From the NCBI RefSeq assembly GCF_000003815.2, contig NC_049979.1:17663117-17727116 (forward strand): 64,000 bases of DNA, read 5' to 3'. This document shows, in pieces, positions 34,301 to 47,361 of the stretch. This DNA is from Branchiostoma floridae. Its lineage: Eukaryota; Chordata; Leptocardii; Amphioxiformes; Branchiostomatidae. Each line of letters begins with the position of its first letter. Within the stretch, counting starts at the first letter, position 1. The translations under genes and the position numbers were made by a program. The notes beneath the pieces are model-generated. The model was not told the DNA's origin. It made no database searches and saw only the letters and a list, made by a program, of their open reading frames with translations.

Positions 34301-36028
34301 GTGGAAGTTTCATTGCACATGACAAGTAATGAGAAAGCAAGGATAACACTCTGAACACAATGTTACCAACCGACTGTTCAACCATGAACTCGATGTTACC
34401 AACTAACAAAGAATAAACACTCAGACTGCATGTAACTCCTCTTCCTAATGACTATGTATATGTTAACTTTAGTCTTAAATACAGTGCTTTTATCTTTGTT
34501 TGTTCTAGGAGCTCCTTGATTTGTTGTGTTTATTGAAGTCACTCCCACTGAATATTGATACTGCACTACTGTTTTGATTTTGCCCTGGTCTAGGTACTAG
34601 TACTAGTATATATAAAGTGCTAGTGCGTTGTGATCCACACAATGCACAGTGAAGGCGTAGCATATGTTAAAAAGGAGGAGGATACTATTAATCAGAATTA
34701 AGTATTAGGCCAGAGACCTGAGTATTGTGCCTAAAGTACAAATATGCTGCCATTGTTACAATGATAGAAAGAGAAAGGCAGACAATGACAATCCTGTAAA
34801 TGTTCTTGTGTTTTAGCTCTGCGAACAAGTGTTTGTTGAAGGTGGCTCAGTATGCAGCCCAGCTTGAGCAATATCCCAAAGCCATAGAGATCTATGAACA
34901 GGTATGTTACATTGTGAGATTTGGTACATGGTAAGATCTAGAGTGATCTCTAATGTGTTATATCCTCATTGTACTAGACCAAGACCAAGCTTCACTTTGT
35001 CATTGTAGTACACCTGTAAATATTTCTTTCCTTTTTGTCAGTATGTATGCAGTTCAACTGTTTCCTGATTCAGGACTCTTAAGAAGATACAGCAAAACAT
35101 CCAGTGTGTAGACAGATTTTGAAACAAGAATTCAAGATACAAGCTAGTTCTTATTGCACATAATGAGTATTCCCCTTTCTTCAAAGGTTGCAGTGACAGC
35201 CATGGACAACAGCCTTCTCAAGTACAGTGCTAAGGAGTACTTCTTCAAGGCAGCTCTATGTCACTTGTGTGTTGACCTGCTTAATGCTCAGGTATGTACT
35301 TTATTGTAGTTAGGTGATAACATTGATATTATTGATATTCATTGGTTGAGTATGTCGGTTTCATAAGGTATTCAAGAACATGTTAATGCAAGTAGTTCTC
35401 AGGCATTGTTTGACTACTGCAGATTTTTCAGGTTTTATTACTCTGAAGGAACATGTTTTTGTTGTCTGTTTTTACAGCAAGCTGTACAGAAGTATGAAGA
35501 GATGTTTGCAGCTTTCTCAGATACTCGGGAATGTAAACTTCTAAAGGTAGGACAGTAATTTTGTCCCAAATAATATGTCTTTATTTACATATCTTCAGCA
35601 TTTATTAACATAATGTAGTAAAAACTGTTAAGTTGTGATTTTAAACTCTCTCTTCCTCTTGTTCTTGTAGACTTTGATGACAGCTCTGGAGGAGCAGAAT
35701 GCAGACATGTACACAGATGCTGTGAGTACAGCTTGTATCTTATTATCATTGTGAATCTTACAAACATTTAAGTGGGCAACTCCAGTACTATTCTGACTTG
35801 TCACTTTATTACATTTGAAAGGCTATGAATATACATGATGTGTGTGACATGTATGCAGTACATTTGTTGAGCACTTTCAAGAGAAACAAATAGCATACTC
35901 ACTGTACATATGTGCACCTCTTGCAGGTTAAGGACTATGACTCTATTTCTCGGCTGGACCAATGGCTGACAACAATGCTACTGAGGATCAAGAGAACTAT
36001 CTCAGGGGAGATGGAGGATTTACGATAA
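31350..36028 (+). CDS. NAPA: Alpha/beta-SNAP, NSF attachment protein
   Basis: Adaptor that recruits NSF to SNARE complexes so that NSF can take them apart after membrane fusion; cytosolic, binds Golgi and vesicle membranes. Exons: 31350-31444, 31579-31658, 32163-32279, 32433-32479, 32673-32750, 33302-33357, 34817-34901, 35187-35291, 35478-35546, 35671-35721, 35927-36028 (TAA); 294 residues against 295 in human alpha-SNAP. Seen: N-terminal membrane loop [12 protein letters not shown] with the paired Phe; TPR-like helical repeats ([79 protein letters not shown]); and the C-terminal [18 protein letters not shown] ending in DLR, keeping the penultimate Leu that stimulates NSF. Alpha versus beta cannot be separated; an invertebrate copy would be co-orthologous to NAPA and NAPB. 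Confidence 0.97.
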
Positions 36029-39000
36029 TTACTTCCTCATACGCAGATGTCATACTGCCCAAGGACACATTTGCTAGCAATATATAGCATATTTACCAAT
36101 ATGATCTGCCATCAGTTTTATGGATTGTAGCATCATCACGTTACATGTACTTTTTGTCCTGCAAGGAACAAATGGACAGATTGTCCATTATGTTCCATTG
36201 AAATACACATATATGTGCTTATGCAGAACTGTTGATCTTTCCATCCAGACAGGATTATTTCTTGCTGAAAATTAGCATGATAGATTAGTTTCAGATACAT
36301 GTAGGTAAATGTAAAATGTACTCAAGACGTAGTGCTATGACCATTACACATCCTTGTATATTGTCCTTACTATGTTTAGAATTGTTTTAATCAGTTTAAG
36401 ATAAATTTTGAATTTCTATCTTCAGAACTATTTATTTGGCCATCTGTCTTGCTCTTTGGTCAATGTACAACTGAAGTGTTGGTAAGGATTTTCACTTTTG
36501 TACATTTAATGTTCATTTCACAAGGATGATGTGATGAAAAATAAGTCACTTATTTTTTTTTAAGCTTCAGTAAGCTAAAATGGCTTCAGTAATTCCATAG
36601 ACCTGGCAAACATCCAACTGCATTTGGTTTTGTTGATTTCAAATTGAGTTTTGTAGATGTGATTTTATGGTTATCCAACATTTTCACTTTTTGTTTCGTC
36701 AGGCATATCTAATTCTAAGAAAATACTAATGCAACACCACTGCTTGAAGCCAATACCTAAACAGAAAATGTTTAGAATGCAGAAATTGTGGTATGTAATT
36801 GTAATTGTAGATGTTTAGCTTAGAGAATGAGAAAGCTGGCTCAAAAATATACTTGCTTCTCTAGAAAGGCGTTCAACAAGTACTGCTAAGGTACAGTAGC
36901 TTGCTGTTAGCTGTAGTTTGATACAGATGAATGTTGAACAAGGATTAATAGGCACAAAATCGATTGTTTACGTCACATCTAGTACTTGTAAGATATTGTA
37001 TTGTTGTTGTGTTTGTGCTGTAATGTTGTCTACTTGTATTACAAACCCTGTATTCTAAAAACCATGACTTGGGATATACTGGAAATTGCTCTCATTATAC
37101 CACAGAACTTAAAACCTTAGACAAGTAGTTAATTCAAAATTGTATTGAACTTCCTGTATAAACTATAGTAGAAGTAACTCGAGATATATTGTAAAGACAT
37201 TGTACAGAAAGAATCTGTCATGATACAAGATTATTGATGTTACAAATAAAGTGTTTGGAATATGGAGGTCTTTAGGGATGAGGCGTGACCATATTTCGGG
37301 CAAAATTATATGATGTCTTTTGAATATCCACCTAAATTTCAACTACATGTGGTTTATTACTTTGCAGGCAACACCCAATATTGTTGTTAGGTAAGAGAGA
37401 AGGACAAAACATGGACAATTGAGCTGTGACCTGTGTGGGGGCCAACTTGCCCTGCTAAAAGTCAATTCTTTCTGATAGGTTCTGATAGGATACGATCCTC
37501 AACAAACATTTTGACCATGTCTGAAGATTTCATGGCATGAGGAACATGACCCACACAGTACAGATCACAGTTCACCCTTGCTTTTCTTGCCACTCACCTT
37601 CTGTGTTACAAAAGAATGATTGGAATTTAGTCACCACAATGACTGATATGTTGGTGAATATTGATGAAAGGCTTCGTATCATGTAATTGTGCCCCAGAAT
37701 TTGATTTATATTGATTACCCCTTCTACACACTTGACTACAAAAAATGATTTCATGGATCTGTTTGCTTCCAAAATTTTTCTCATTATGATATAGTATTGC
37801 TTTGTTGGATGTAGCACAAGTTGTTTTTATTTGTCACCAGTTTTGGTATTACTGAATTGCTACGATGCATTACAATACATATCTGAGGGCTTGCACAGTA
37901 CGCTTATGTGTCGTAATAAAACTGTCCATTCCTGATTACATTTTTGTACCTATTGTTGACAATAGACAAGTGCTATAACTTTTCTGGACCTGAAATTCTT
38001 TAGAATTTATGTCATAAAAACTTACTTTAAGAGCAAATTTAATTGACTTTCTTATCATATGGGAATTTCTCATTTCATGTGTAACCCACTTCAAGTATCG
38101 GACTTGAAAGATTTTTCCCTTTGTCCCCGATGAAAACTCGCAAATTTAGATTTGATTTGATCAAATTTAAATATTCTATATGAACATCGATATACAAGTA
38201 TGCTGATTTTGTGTGTCATCTGTTTCTCAAGATGACAGAATATCTATATTAGACGTGTCCTCCATACTCCAACATGACAATCAGGTATGGGTTTATTTAC
38301 AGTCAACGGGACAATAAATTCTGAGGGAATCTTGAGCCAGGTGGAACTATCAGGACAGTAACATTTCCAGGAAAATATCCTGATTTCTACATAACAGATT
38401 GTTATGTAAATCTCAGGATGTTGATTGACAGACATAACAGATTGTTTATTGCTAACAAACAAATGTCCTCTACATCCTTTTACAGAAACACTTTATTTCA
38501 AGATTGCAAGGTACATGTAAATGGTGATAGCTAAGCAGCATAACTAGTAACCTTGCGGAGAAGCAACTATGTACATGTATTACATGTTCAGATACATATT
38601 ATCAATATTGGAGACTGCTGTTCAATGTTCATGTGTATTCAGTGTAGTCAAGAAGTAAGCTGATGTTGCAGGCCTTGCAGTACTGTAACTACGCATCTCA
38701 TGAGAACAGCACTTAAACGTGTAACAATGTTGCTATATGACTTGCTTTGTGAATGGTAGGAAATGCCTCCTGGAGACAGATCCCCTATTTAGATTAGCTT
38801 ACAGTTATTTACACTGTACTGACTATATAATATTTACATGTACAATTTGCATGTTACAGTCCGGACATGATAACGATTTTCTCTGTTTACCCTAAAACCC
38901 CACTTGCTTTATTAACATAATGAAGCACATGCTCCAAAGCATAAATACTTAATTACAAAGCATCTGATGAGGCCACCAACAAATATACCACACAAAAGAG

Positions 39001-39622
39001 TGAGCCATTGGCATGTGTAATCAGCGATTCCATGATGACATGTTGAATAAACCTCTTTCCAATCAGTGTCCAGTTGGGCAAATAAACAAGTCCTTGGTCT
39101 GTCCCCTTACATACTTGTGTGCTATTGATCACCACACACAAACACTGCTTTTATACATCAAAAAGAGAGCTTAGCTTAAGAAAGCATACCATGGCCTAGT
39201 GTTGGCAGTGGCAACACCTGTCTTACTCATGTAGCTACAAGAAATGTAATATGACAATAACTGCACATACTGTGGTTGATGATATACACATACATGTATT
39301 TCCCACATGTGACATCACACTGCCAAGCACTTTTTACATGACTGGAATATATTGTAATATGCAAGTGGCTCATTTTCTGTTATTTTCCACACTACATAAT
39401 AATTATACTTAAATCTATCATGGACCAATATTAGAACATGTCTGGACACCTTGGATCATTGCACATTATTGAGATGTACAATATTTGTTGCTTTGTTTCC
39501 CAGGTTTATCTTCACTCATTATTGACACATATCATTTCCAGATATACTTTTATATGTGAGTAATTTATATAAAATCCAGCTTGATGTGTATATCTAATAC
39601 AGGATAGCAGACAAGTCTTTTT
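36029..39622. other. Convergent 3' flanks of NAPA and GOLGA5
   Basis: The NAPA 3' UTR likely runs to the AATAAA at 37245-37250 (TTACAAATAAAGTG). Beyond it the DNA is AT-rich with no recognisable exon; the distal half may be GOLGA5 3' UTR on the minus strand, with TTTATT (minus AATAAA) at 38492-38497 and 38908-38913. No mobile element stood out. Confidence 0.45.
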
Positions 39623-42600
39623 TTATGGCTGGTCAGGGTGAGGCTGCTTTAAGTCTGAGTGGAACTGTTCACCTGTGTGGATCTCAGGTGTGTAGGTCAG
39701 CAGTACTATCATCACCCACAGGTGCAGCAACACCTGAGAAAAGGGCAACAGGTCATTCAAGAATTGTTCAAAGGTTCCTGGAAAAGTTTATTTTCAAAAG
39801 TTCTTTAAAAAATGGTCACTACATTCCTAGCATAATGTTTGGACAACACAATAAATGTTTACTGTGAAGGAGAAAGTAAAAACTCACCATGTACAAGATG
39901 ACAAAGAGCCTTGCTGTGGGATATCTTCTCAGGAAGACTCCAAGACGAATACTGCAGAGAGAGCAACAAAATTATACTAACAATTAACATGAAGGTAATG
40001 ACAACTGTCATTTTGTCTCTTGAGGTTCAAGAACATACACACGCTTCTGTGCCTACTTGTATATCTTCAAAGGATAGACTTACTATTACATTTTTCTATT
40101 GAATGATGAAAATTGTGTGGCATTATGTCATTCCAACCCAAGCAACTCCCAGTGAAGCTCTAACCTGAATTTGTCTATACTGTTGGCAGCCCTTTTGACT
40201 CTGTTGATGGGACTTGTGCCTGACGGGTCCACTTGTAAGAAAGGGGCAGAGCGGACTCGGGCACCTGCAAGAGGAACAGTGGCTACAACAAACAGTCTGA
40301 GTTATTTGCCCTAACTTTGGGATGGACCAATTCAAAACACAACTGAAAAGGCATTTGTTCCATCTGCCATCAGCACAAAAGGAAAGACAAGATTCTGGAG
40401 TGTTATATCTTAAAAGCACTTAAGCTAGTTCTTCAGCATACATATTTAACTGAAACATCAAGTAATTTCATAAGATGTAATAACCAAGAGCTGCTAAGTC
40501 ATGCTATGTTTCATATCGTTCTTTTCCTTTTCAAAAAAATTAAAATGTCAAAATAATGCAGAATACTTCTCACCATCCTCCTCATCCATCCCACCAACGA
40601 CAGTGTGGCCAGGATGTTTGCCTGCCAGAGGCTGGGCTGCTCGGTATTGTTGCTGCAGGAAAGATGATTGGTACATAATGTTGAGCATACCTGTAAGCTG
40701 TCTCACTTATCAGTTATCACTTCATGTGATACTCTAAGCAGAGGTATTTTTTCCATTGTGTCAACACCTGCCACTTCTAACCATCTTCACAACGACTCTC
40801 CAGCATTTTGTTGGTAAAAAAAGGTAGATGTAAATCTCTTGACAACTGACCTCTAGCCTTTCTAGCTGTAGCACCAGGGAATTCTTCTCTGTACTGAGGG
40901 CTTCCAGCATGGTCTGTTTCTGAATGAGGCTCTCCGTGAGGGAGTGCAGCCGCCCCTCCAGCTCACTCTGGGTTGTAGTGCTCATTGCCTTGGTTGTCAT
41001 CTGGTTCCTTAGCTTCTGAATCTCTTCTTCTCGGTCCTATTTTACAGTTGAAAAGAAGTGTTAAGTGGAACTGTCCCGAACTGAAGGTATGCTTAATGAT
41101 AATGTTCAGATGAAGCTATAAAAAGGAGTCACTATCAAAGTAACTTGATACCTTCAGTCTTGTTTGGAAGGTTGTTTTTTGTTTCACCATTTCTTCTTGG
41201 ATGTAACGCATTTCCTGTGTGAGGAAGCAAAGAAAAATGTTCAACAGCTGGTAATAGAGTACAAATGTGGTGGATATGCATCAGCATCAAAACAAATTAT
41301 TTATGCTAAACCTAACTCTTCATTGAGCATATCACAACACTTCAGAATGACACAACCTGGCAGGAATCCAGGTTAAGGTAAGTTGGCAAATGTCCTCTTA
41401 CTGTAAATAATGTACATGTAGTGAATAGTGCTAGACGTGATGCTACTGAAAGGTAGAGGAACTGCAAATCTGTAGTCCACACACCTGCTTCAGGCTGGCA
41501 AGTTCTGTCTCAGCATCTTCCCTCAGCTGTTTCTCCTGAGACATGTGGTCCTCAAGTTCTCTGATCTGGTGACGTGACATATCAATCTCTGACTGGAGCT
41601 GGGACTCTTGTTCCTAGGAGGTAAATATTTCTTAAGAGTCAGTAAATGCCTATAGTTGGGCAAAAAAAGGTAGCTTTCATACATGTAATAAACTTCAGAT
41701 GAACATAAAAAATTACATTAGAATTTCTTATGGCAATCACTGTTACTTTCTCACTGCTCCTTACCCCTCAGGTTTGAAGAAGCCAGACTTAACCAATCTC
41801 TACCCAGCAGAAGCATGACTATTAGTTATTGTACACTATCACACCTGTAGTTCCAGCCTGGCCTGGTCCAGCTGCATACTGAGGTGTTGGATATCTTCTC
41901 TCTGTAGGTCCCTCTCATGTCTCAGCTCCTCCAACTCCAGCCCCACACTAGCCCCTGCTCCTGCAGCTCCAGAATCCACTTCACTACCGCCTTGACGAAG
42001 ACTATTGATCAGCTTCTCCTTCGACTGGTGCAGAACCAAGGTTTCATATGTTTCAATGTTACTCTTACACTGACTCACCAATGCTAATATAAAATGTGCT
42101 GAAAGCATAACATTTTCACATATAAATAAGTGTCCAAGCTCTGAAAAACAAGAAACTGCTGCCCGTTAATCAACAAATTTTGCACATGCTCACTTACATT
42201 ATCACTGACTTTCCACTTGACCTTTAGCACACTATAGTTGCCATTTTCCCAATTCTCTATTGATTATGACTTTAGTCAGCAGGGAGAAGGGTAATCAGTG
42301 CTTTTTTAAGGAAAGTGCAGTGTATATCAATACAACTCTAACCTGTAGAATCCGTGTTGCCTTCTGCTTGTAATCTGACAGCTCCTGTCTGGCTGACTCT
42401 GCCGTGGCCTTAGCCTTCTCCATGTGTACAGTCAGATCTGATATCCTCTCTACAAGGTAATATGGCTCAGGAAAACTACATCTCATATATACATGACATA
42501 CTCAATATGTTGAGTTGGCTGTACTTTGTAGCATTATGTAACATGCTGTTAATCACATTCCTTATGCTGCAGGTCCTATAGCTACTGCATACAGACACAA

Positions 42601-45600
42601 TGAACTCCAGTGGGTTGCTTTACTGACTTCCTGTTTGAGCTCTAAATATCAAACTGTGATCAATGTAAGAAGGATACTCTTGTCGTCCTGGACCTGTTTC
42701 TGTGCAGATGTGAGAGACTCAGCCATACTGTGTCTGTCTGCCTCCAGCTTGTGTTGTCTTTCCATGGCCTCATTCTGGACAAGAAGCAAAGGTAAGTTGT
42801 CATACCTTAGAGCAGCTTACTGGGAAATTTGAAAATGTCTCTATCCTTGATACATCTGTTCAATGTAGGGGTATTTCTAGACTAAGCAAAACTCAGGAAT
42901 TCATCATGCTATATTAGACAGCAATCTACCTTACCACCTTAAACAGTTCTGACATTTGCATATAGTTAGTGCCTTCATAGCTACAAAGATCTGAGCAATC
43001 TGGGAAAACTCAGTAACACTACAAAAAAAGTTTTGCCAGACCTGAGCTATTTTGTAAGACTCCTGTTCTCTCTTCAGGGCAGCCTCTGCCTCATGCAGCT
43101 TCTCCCTCAGACTGTCCAATGCCTGGCTGTGGATCCCACTGGAATCACTATGGTCTCTCAGGATCCTACATTTAAGTGTGGGAAAGAACCATTCTTATTG
43201 TGCAACAGATTACAGCAAAGGAATCAATATAAACAGCAGATGCAAGTTCACCCTATATACTAAGTATAGTCACATACTGGTAGCTGACGCTAGATCATAC
43301 AAAGGTAACTTCTCACTGAATGAAACACAGCTACAGGAGTTGTATAAAGGCTGTCTGATGATAGCTACATGGTACATGAGCTACTCTCACCTGTCCTTCT
43401 CACTCTGCAGCTCTTCCACCATGGTCCTCTTGGCCTTGAGTTCCTGGTCAGCCTCGTCCAGCCTGACCTTCAGTACGGCCAGCTGGGCATCCTTGGTGGT
43501 GATGGCCTCCGTCAGGTCCTCCTCTCGTGACCGCAGCTCACGGATAATCCTGTCTGTCTGGGACGCCCCTGACGACATGGTGTCCAGTCGCTGTTTGGTA
43601 CGTGTCACTTCTGAAATGTTCAGCGGAAGTGATATATCTCACAACTTCAACATGTATTTATTCAATTATTTATCAAAATTCCCAACAATATGTACATTTT
43701 GTATAGTTGCTATATTACTAACCTCCATAATGTTGGACCAAATAGAAGTTATATTTGGATAATCCTTTTTTCTGTATTTTCCTCTTTAGTTTTATGATCA
43801 ATGACATTTTTAACGTCAACAAAAGGACAACAAAATCCAACCATCTTCACCTGCTTTCAATTGGAATTTTTTCCCCTTTCAATACAAAACCCTTCCCTTT
43901 AGTCATCACATTGTGTGATAAAGGTAACATGTGATGGTAGAAGGGAGACTACCACCCACCTTCCTGGGCAGCCTTGCACCTCTGGATGAGGGAGGTCATC
44001 TCCTGGTTCAGGGAGGCCACCTCTGACCTTAGCAGGTTGTTCTCCAGTGTCAAGGAGGATACCTGTACAGCGTGGCATACACATCTAAATCTGACCAACT
44101 GAAACAAGATTCTTGAACTAGTTTAACTGTAATATCAAACACAAAAATTGGAATCACCCAAATTTGTGACTGAACAGGTGAGTCCAATTTTTGTGTTGGA
44201 TATTACAATTGAACTATTTCAAGAATGACTTCTACCAACACAGATGAACTTTCAAGCTAAGATATAGCATTGCTTGCCACCCTTAAGCTTGTGGATACCA
44301 CACTAGAGTATTCTTGTGTCATAGTTTTCATCAACAAGGGAGAGAATAGTCCCTTTGAATCCTACCCGGTAACAGAGCTCAATGCCAACTTCAATATGCT
44401 GGGAACAAAAGTCCCACTATAGAAGCTATAATGTTGGTACCTGTTGTCTGAGAGGCTGGTCATCACTGGACTCACTGCTGGTTGGCAAGCCATCACTGCC
44501 ATCAGAACTACCATTTGTTGTAGGTTCGCTGGATGGGGGCTCACTGATGTCTGTCACAGTCTGGGACATTTCCCCTGAGTTTGCATGAGACAAGATTTAT
44601 GTGATGTTGTGCAATGCTAGTGTGTTTGTCTGCTCCTATTTGCACAGAAATGTTCTTTGTAATCAAGCACAACTCTTTTAGTGACAGACTAGTCACTAGT
44701 CACTAGCTCTTTAACCTTCTTTAATTTCAATCATTAGTTTACCACTAGCAAATACGATAATTTCATTTACCTTCAAAGTTGTTAAAACAGTTAAAGATGT
44801 TCCAATCTTAATGTAATACAATCCAATCTAGAATTTCTGCAGGTTGAGTTCAAAGTAAAGTGTTGAAAGTACACAAAGTTATATCAAGCCTTACACAGGG
44901 TCAGTTGGGGAAAACAGCTTTTTCAATAAAAATTTCACATCAATATAATGTTTATCACATACTTTCTGTACAGTTCATTTATTTGACTTCATTTAATAAG
45001 CAAAAGTTAACTAGGTGTTTATATTTTGTTCCATGTTGGAAAAAAGTACATGCAAATTTTTAAATGCTACTGTTCAGTACCAAATAAAATACTTTTGTAT
45101 ACACATCACAAATTGGAACATTTTGATTTAAAAGTTTTAAGTTAAGATTAATTCAAAAGTAACTTGTCGTAGCTTTTCATGTCCATTCCTTCTTTTACTT
45201 ATGCAAGTGGCAAAAAAATTGTTCTCTTTAAAGTTGACAATAACAATATTAGTGTAGTAACCTGGCATTTTGCTCTGCAACATTTGTGTGTAGATAGTTC
45301 TGACAAAAAGTTGCAATATTAAGTGTCTGTGATTAGTAAGAAGAAGCCTGCCACCATGCAACCTTGTCACCCAGGACTGCAAGAATGTCACACCTACCAC
45401 TCCCAGTCTGCTGCACAGAGGGGGTAGGCATCACATTCTCTGCAACAAAACCACATGGTTGGGCCATGGTGTGGGCATGGTTAGATTGCAGGAGAAGATT
45501 GCATTGCATTTAGATCTTTTAATGAGAGCAATGTTACTTATTTCTTTTAATCTGCAGCACAAGCAGTATAATAAAAAAAGTAGGTAGATTTGTATTTCTC

Positions 45601-46577
45601 CGTTTTTTGCTAGACATATGCAAGCGGTATCTATTTTTGTGCTAACAGTTCTACTGCATTTTGTATTTATTCAAATTTGTTATTTTAACTTAGTGATGTA
45701 TATAATCTCTGAACACATGGCAAAATCAAAATTTTCAAACTGGTTTAATCCTTGTTTATGAAGAGCAAACAAATATTCCCACAGCCTATTGCTAATTGGG
45801 GCATTAAGGTTGCTAAATGTGTAATGTTAGGCATCCCCAGGACGTGCTGAATCCTGTCTTCTTTGTATTGTGCACTGATATCTTTTTTATTTTCTTTAGC
45901 AAAACACCATGTTATGTTAGATTTGTACTGTATCTGTGTTGTAGTTTATGATTAGCAGATGAAAAGATATGTCTGTTCCACAGATGTCAAAGCCTTTGAT
46001 TTACTTCCAAAGGCAAAAAGATAAGATACCCACCCTTTGCCTCCACTGCCATGGAGCTGTACGATGTACTGCCTTCTGTGTATGCTGACACTGAGGAGGA
46101 ATCACTGGATTGTCTGGAGTGCTTCCCACCTGTGGAACTGGGCTCAGCGGCCCTTGTGACATCCCTTTTCTTCTCCGCTGCTGGAAAGGTGTTTGGGCTA
46201 TTAAGGAATTCAAAAAGTTTCTCATCTTCGTCCCTAGGTTTCTTCCTCCCATAAGCCCTCTGTGGGGAGCCCTGGGAGATTGTCCCTAGGCTGGGGACGC
46301 GGGGAATCCCGCTGGCTGTCCGAGGGCTGGACAGGCTCACCATACTTGCTGAGGTGTGCAGAGCCTGTGTCTCCATCCGGGGTGGTTCAGGAGGTCCGGG
46401 CCTCTCATACCTGGCCGTCTCCACATGGTGGCTCCTCTGCACCCCTGGGGCTGGCTGGCTGGGCACGGACTTCCCCGTCTCTCCCTCCCCCTCAGCCTGC
46501 AGGGCCTGGGCAGCAGTCTGGTCAACCTTATTCAGGAGTGCCTCAGCTTTACCAGCAAAGTCTGATATCCAAGACAT
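39623..46577 (-). CDS. GOLGA5: Golgin-84 (Golgin subfamily A member 5)
   Basis: C-terminally anchored coiled-coil tether of the Golgi rim, binding Rab1 and COG and helping intra-Golgi retrograde transport. Exons: 46034-46577, 45398-45439, 44441-44574, 43960-44062, 43391-43610, 43042-43165, 42678-42774, 42343-42449, 41845-42024, 41485-41613, 41152-41214, 40851-41036, 40574-40652, 40165-40264, 39888-39951, 39623-39733 (TAA); 760 residues, human 731. Seen: amphipathic N-terminus MSWISDFAGKAEALLNKVDQ; a Ser/Pro-rich part with the conserved LFEFLNS; a coiled coil from about residue 240 (LENNLLRSEVASLNQEMTSL, TTKDAQLAVLKVRLDEAD, LDSLREKLHEAEAALKREQE, LSDYKQKATRILQ, LTESLIQKQTMLEALSTEKN); VKRAANSIDKFSIRLGVFLR before the tail anchor; and membrane segment LFVILYMVLLHLWVMIVLL. 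An acceptor at 46597 just upstream of the ATG suggests a separate 5' UTR exon, possibly ending at 47101. Confidence 0.97.
44110..44225. mobile_element. 116-bp hairpin element in GOLGA5 intron
   Basis: Two arms of about 43 bp, 44110-44152 and 44183-44225, are reverse complements with roughly five mismatches, around a 30-bp loop. The shared part includes AACACAAAAATTGGA and TTCTTGAA. It lies between exons of GOLGA5, so the transcript could fold there. Either a very small MITE or a hairpin-forming remnant. Confidence 0.7.
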
Positions 46578-47361
46578 GGCTGAGACTTCACCTCACCCTG
46601 CAATCAGAAATCACAATCAAGGCTCTGCAAGAGGATATACAGAATTAATGGAGTTCATTGGACAGGTTAAAAGAAACTTAGAAAATCCTTTGCTATCTGG
46701 TCTTGCGCCTACCCTATCCCCGCCCACCACAAATAGCTGAATCTGATGTAATCTAAGGTTATTTACTTCTTCTCACAGCACATAACGGGGGGTGCTGTAA
46801 ATAAATACTACCTATAATTTTGTAAACAATCACGTCCTTCTAGATCTTTGATTCTCCGAGCTTCTCTTCCTGTCACCAACAGAAAATTCTTAAATTTCAG
46901 ACATCCAAGAACAAGCTCATATCTAACATGATAATACCCAAACGACAACGAAAATACACGAAAACATCCAAAATATTTTGTCGAAAATCGAAAAGTGCGA
47001 ATCAGGAAGCCAGCTGGAGATTTATTTTCAGTCAGTGTGATAAAAGACGGCCAAGCCACGAAAAATGTATATCATCTTAATATCAAGATAAAAAATCTAC
47101 CTTGTACCTTTCAGTTGGTAATCAGCTACAGGGTTTTTAACACCTAGAAAGGGAAAGTTTGCTCGTACTTGGACTCTCCAGCGGACGAAAACATGGCGAC
47201 GTGTAAATCGTGACGTCAGAGTGAACTTCGAGCTTTCACCTTTGACATCAGCATGGCCGTCGACGAAAGACAGCGTGAAAGTTTGAAGAAGATATAAATT
47301 CTTGCCAGTCTACAGTCAATTTTACCCCCAATACCCACAAAAAAGAAAGGCATAGATAATA
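46578..47361. promoter_or_regulatory. Bidirectional promoter region between GOLGA5 and DPH6
   Basis: The start codons are 784 bp apart and point away from each other. On the minus strand a donor (AAG|GTAGA, exon end at 47101) and an acceptor (46597) suggest a GOLGA5 5' UTR exon at about 47101-47200. The segment 47170-47270 has AACATGGCGAC (YY1-like), a full CRE at 47211-47218 and more CpG than its flanks, so it is the likely shared core promoter. Confidence 0.6.
47211..47218. promoter_or_regulatory. CRE TGACGTCA in GOLGA5/DPH6 promoter
   Basis: Full palindromic CREB/ATF consensus, 144 bp upstream of the DPH6 start codon and within about 15 bp of the AACATGGCGAC motif. Confidence 0.6.
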
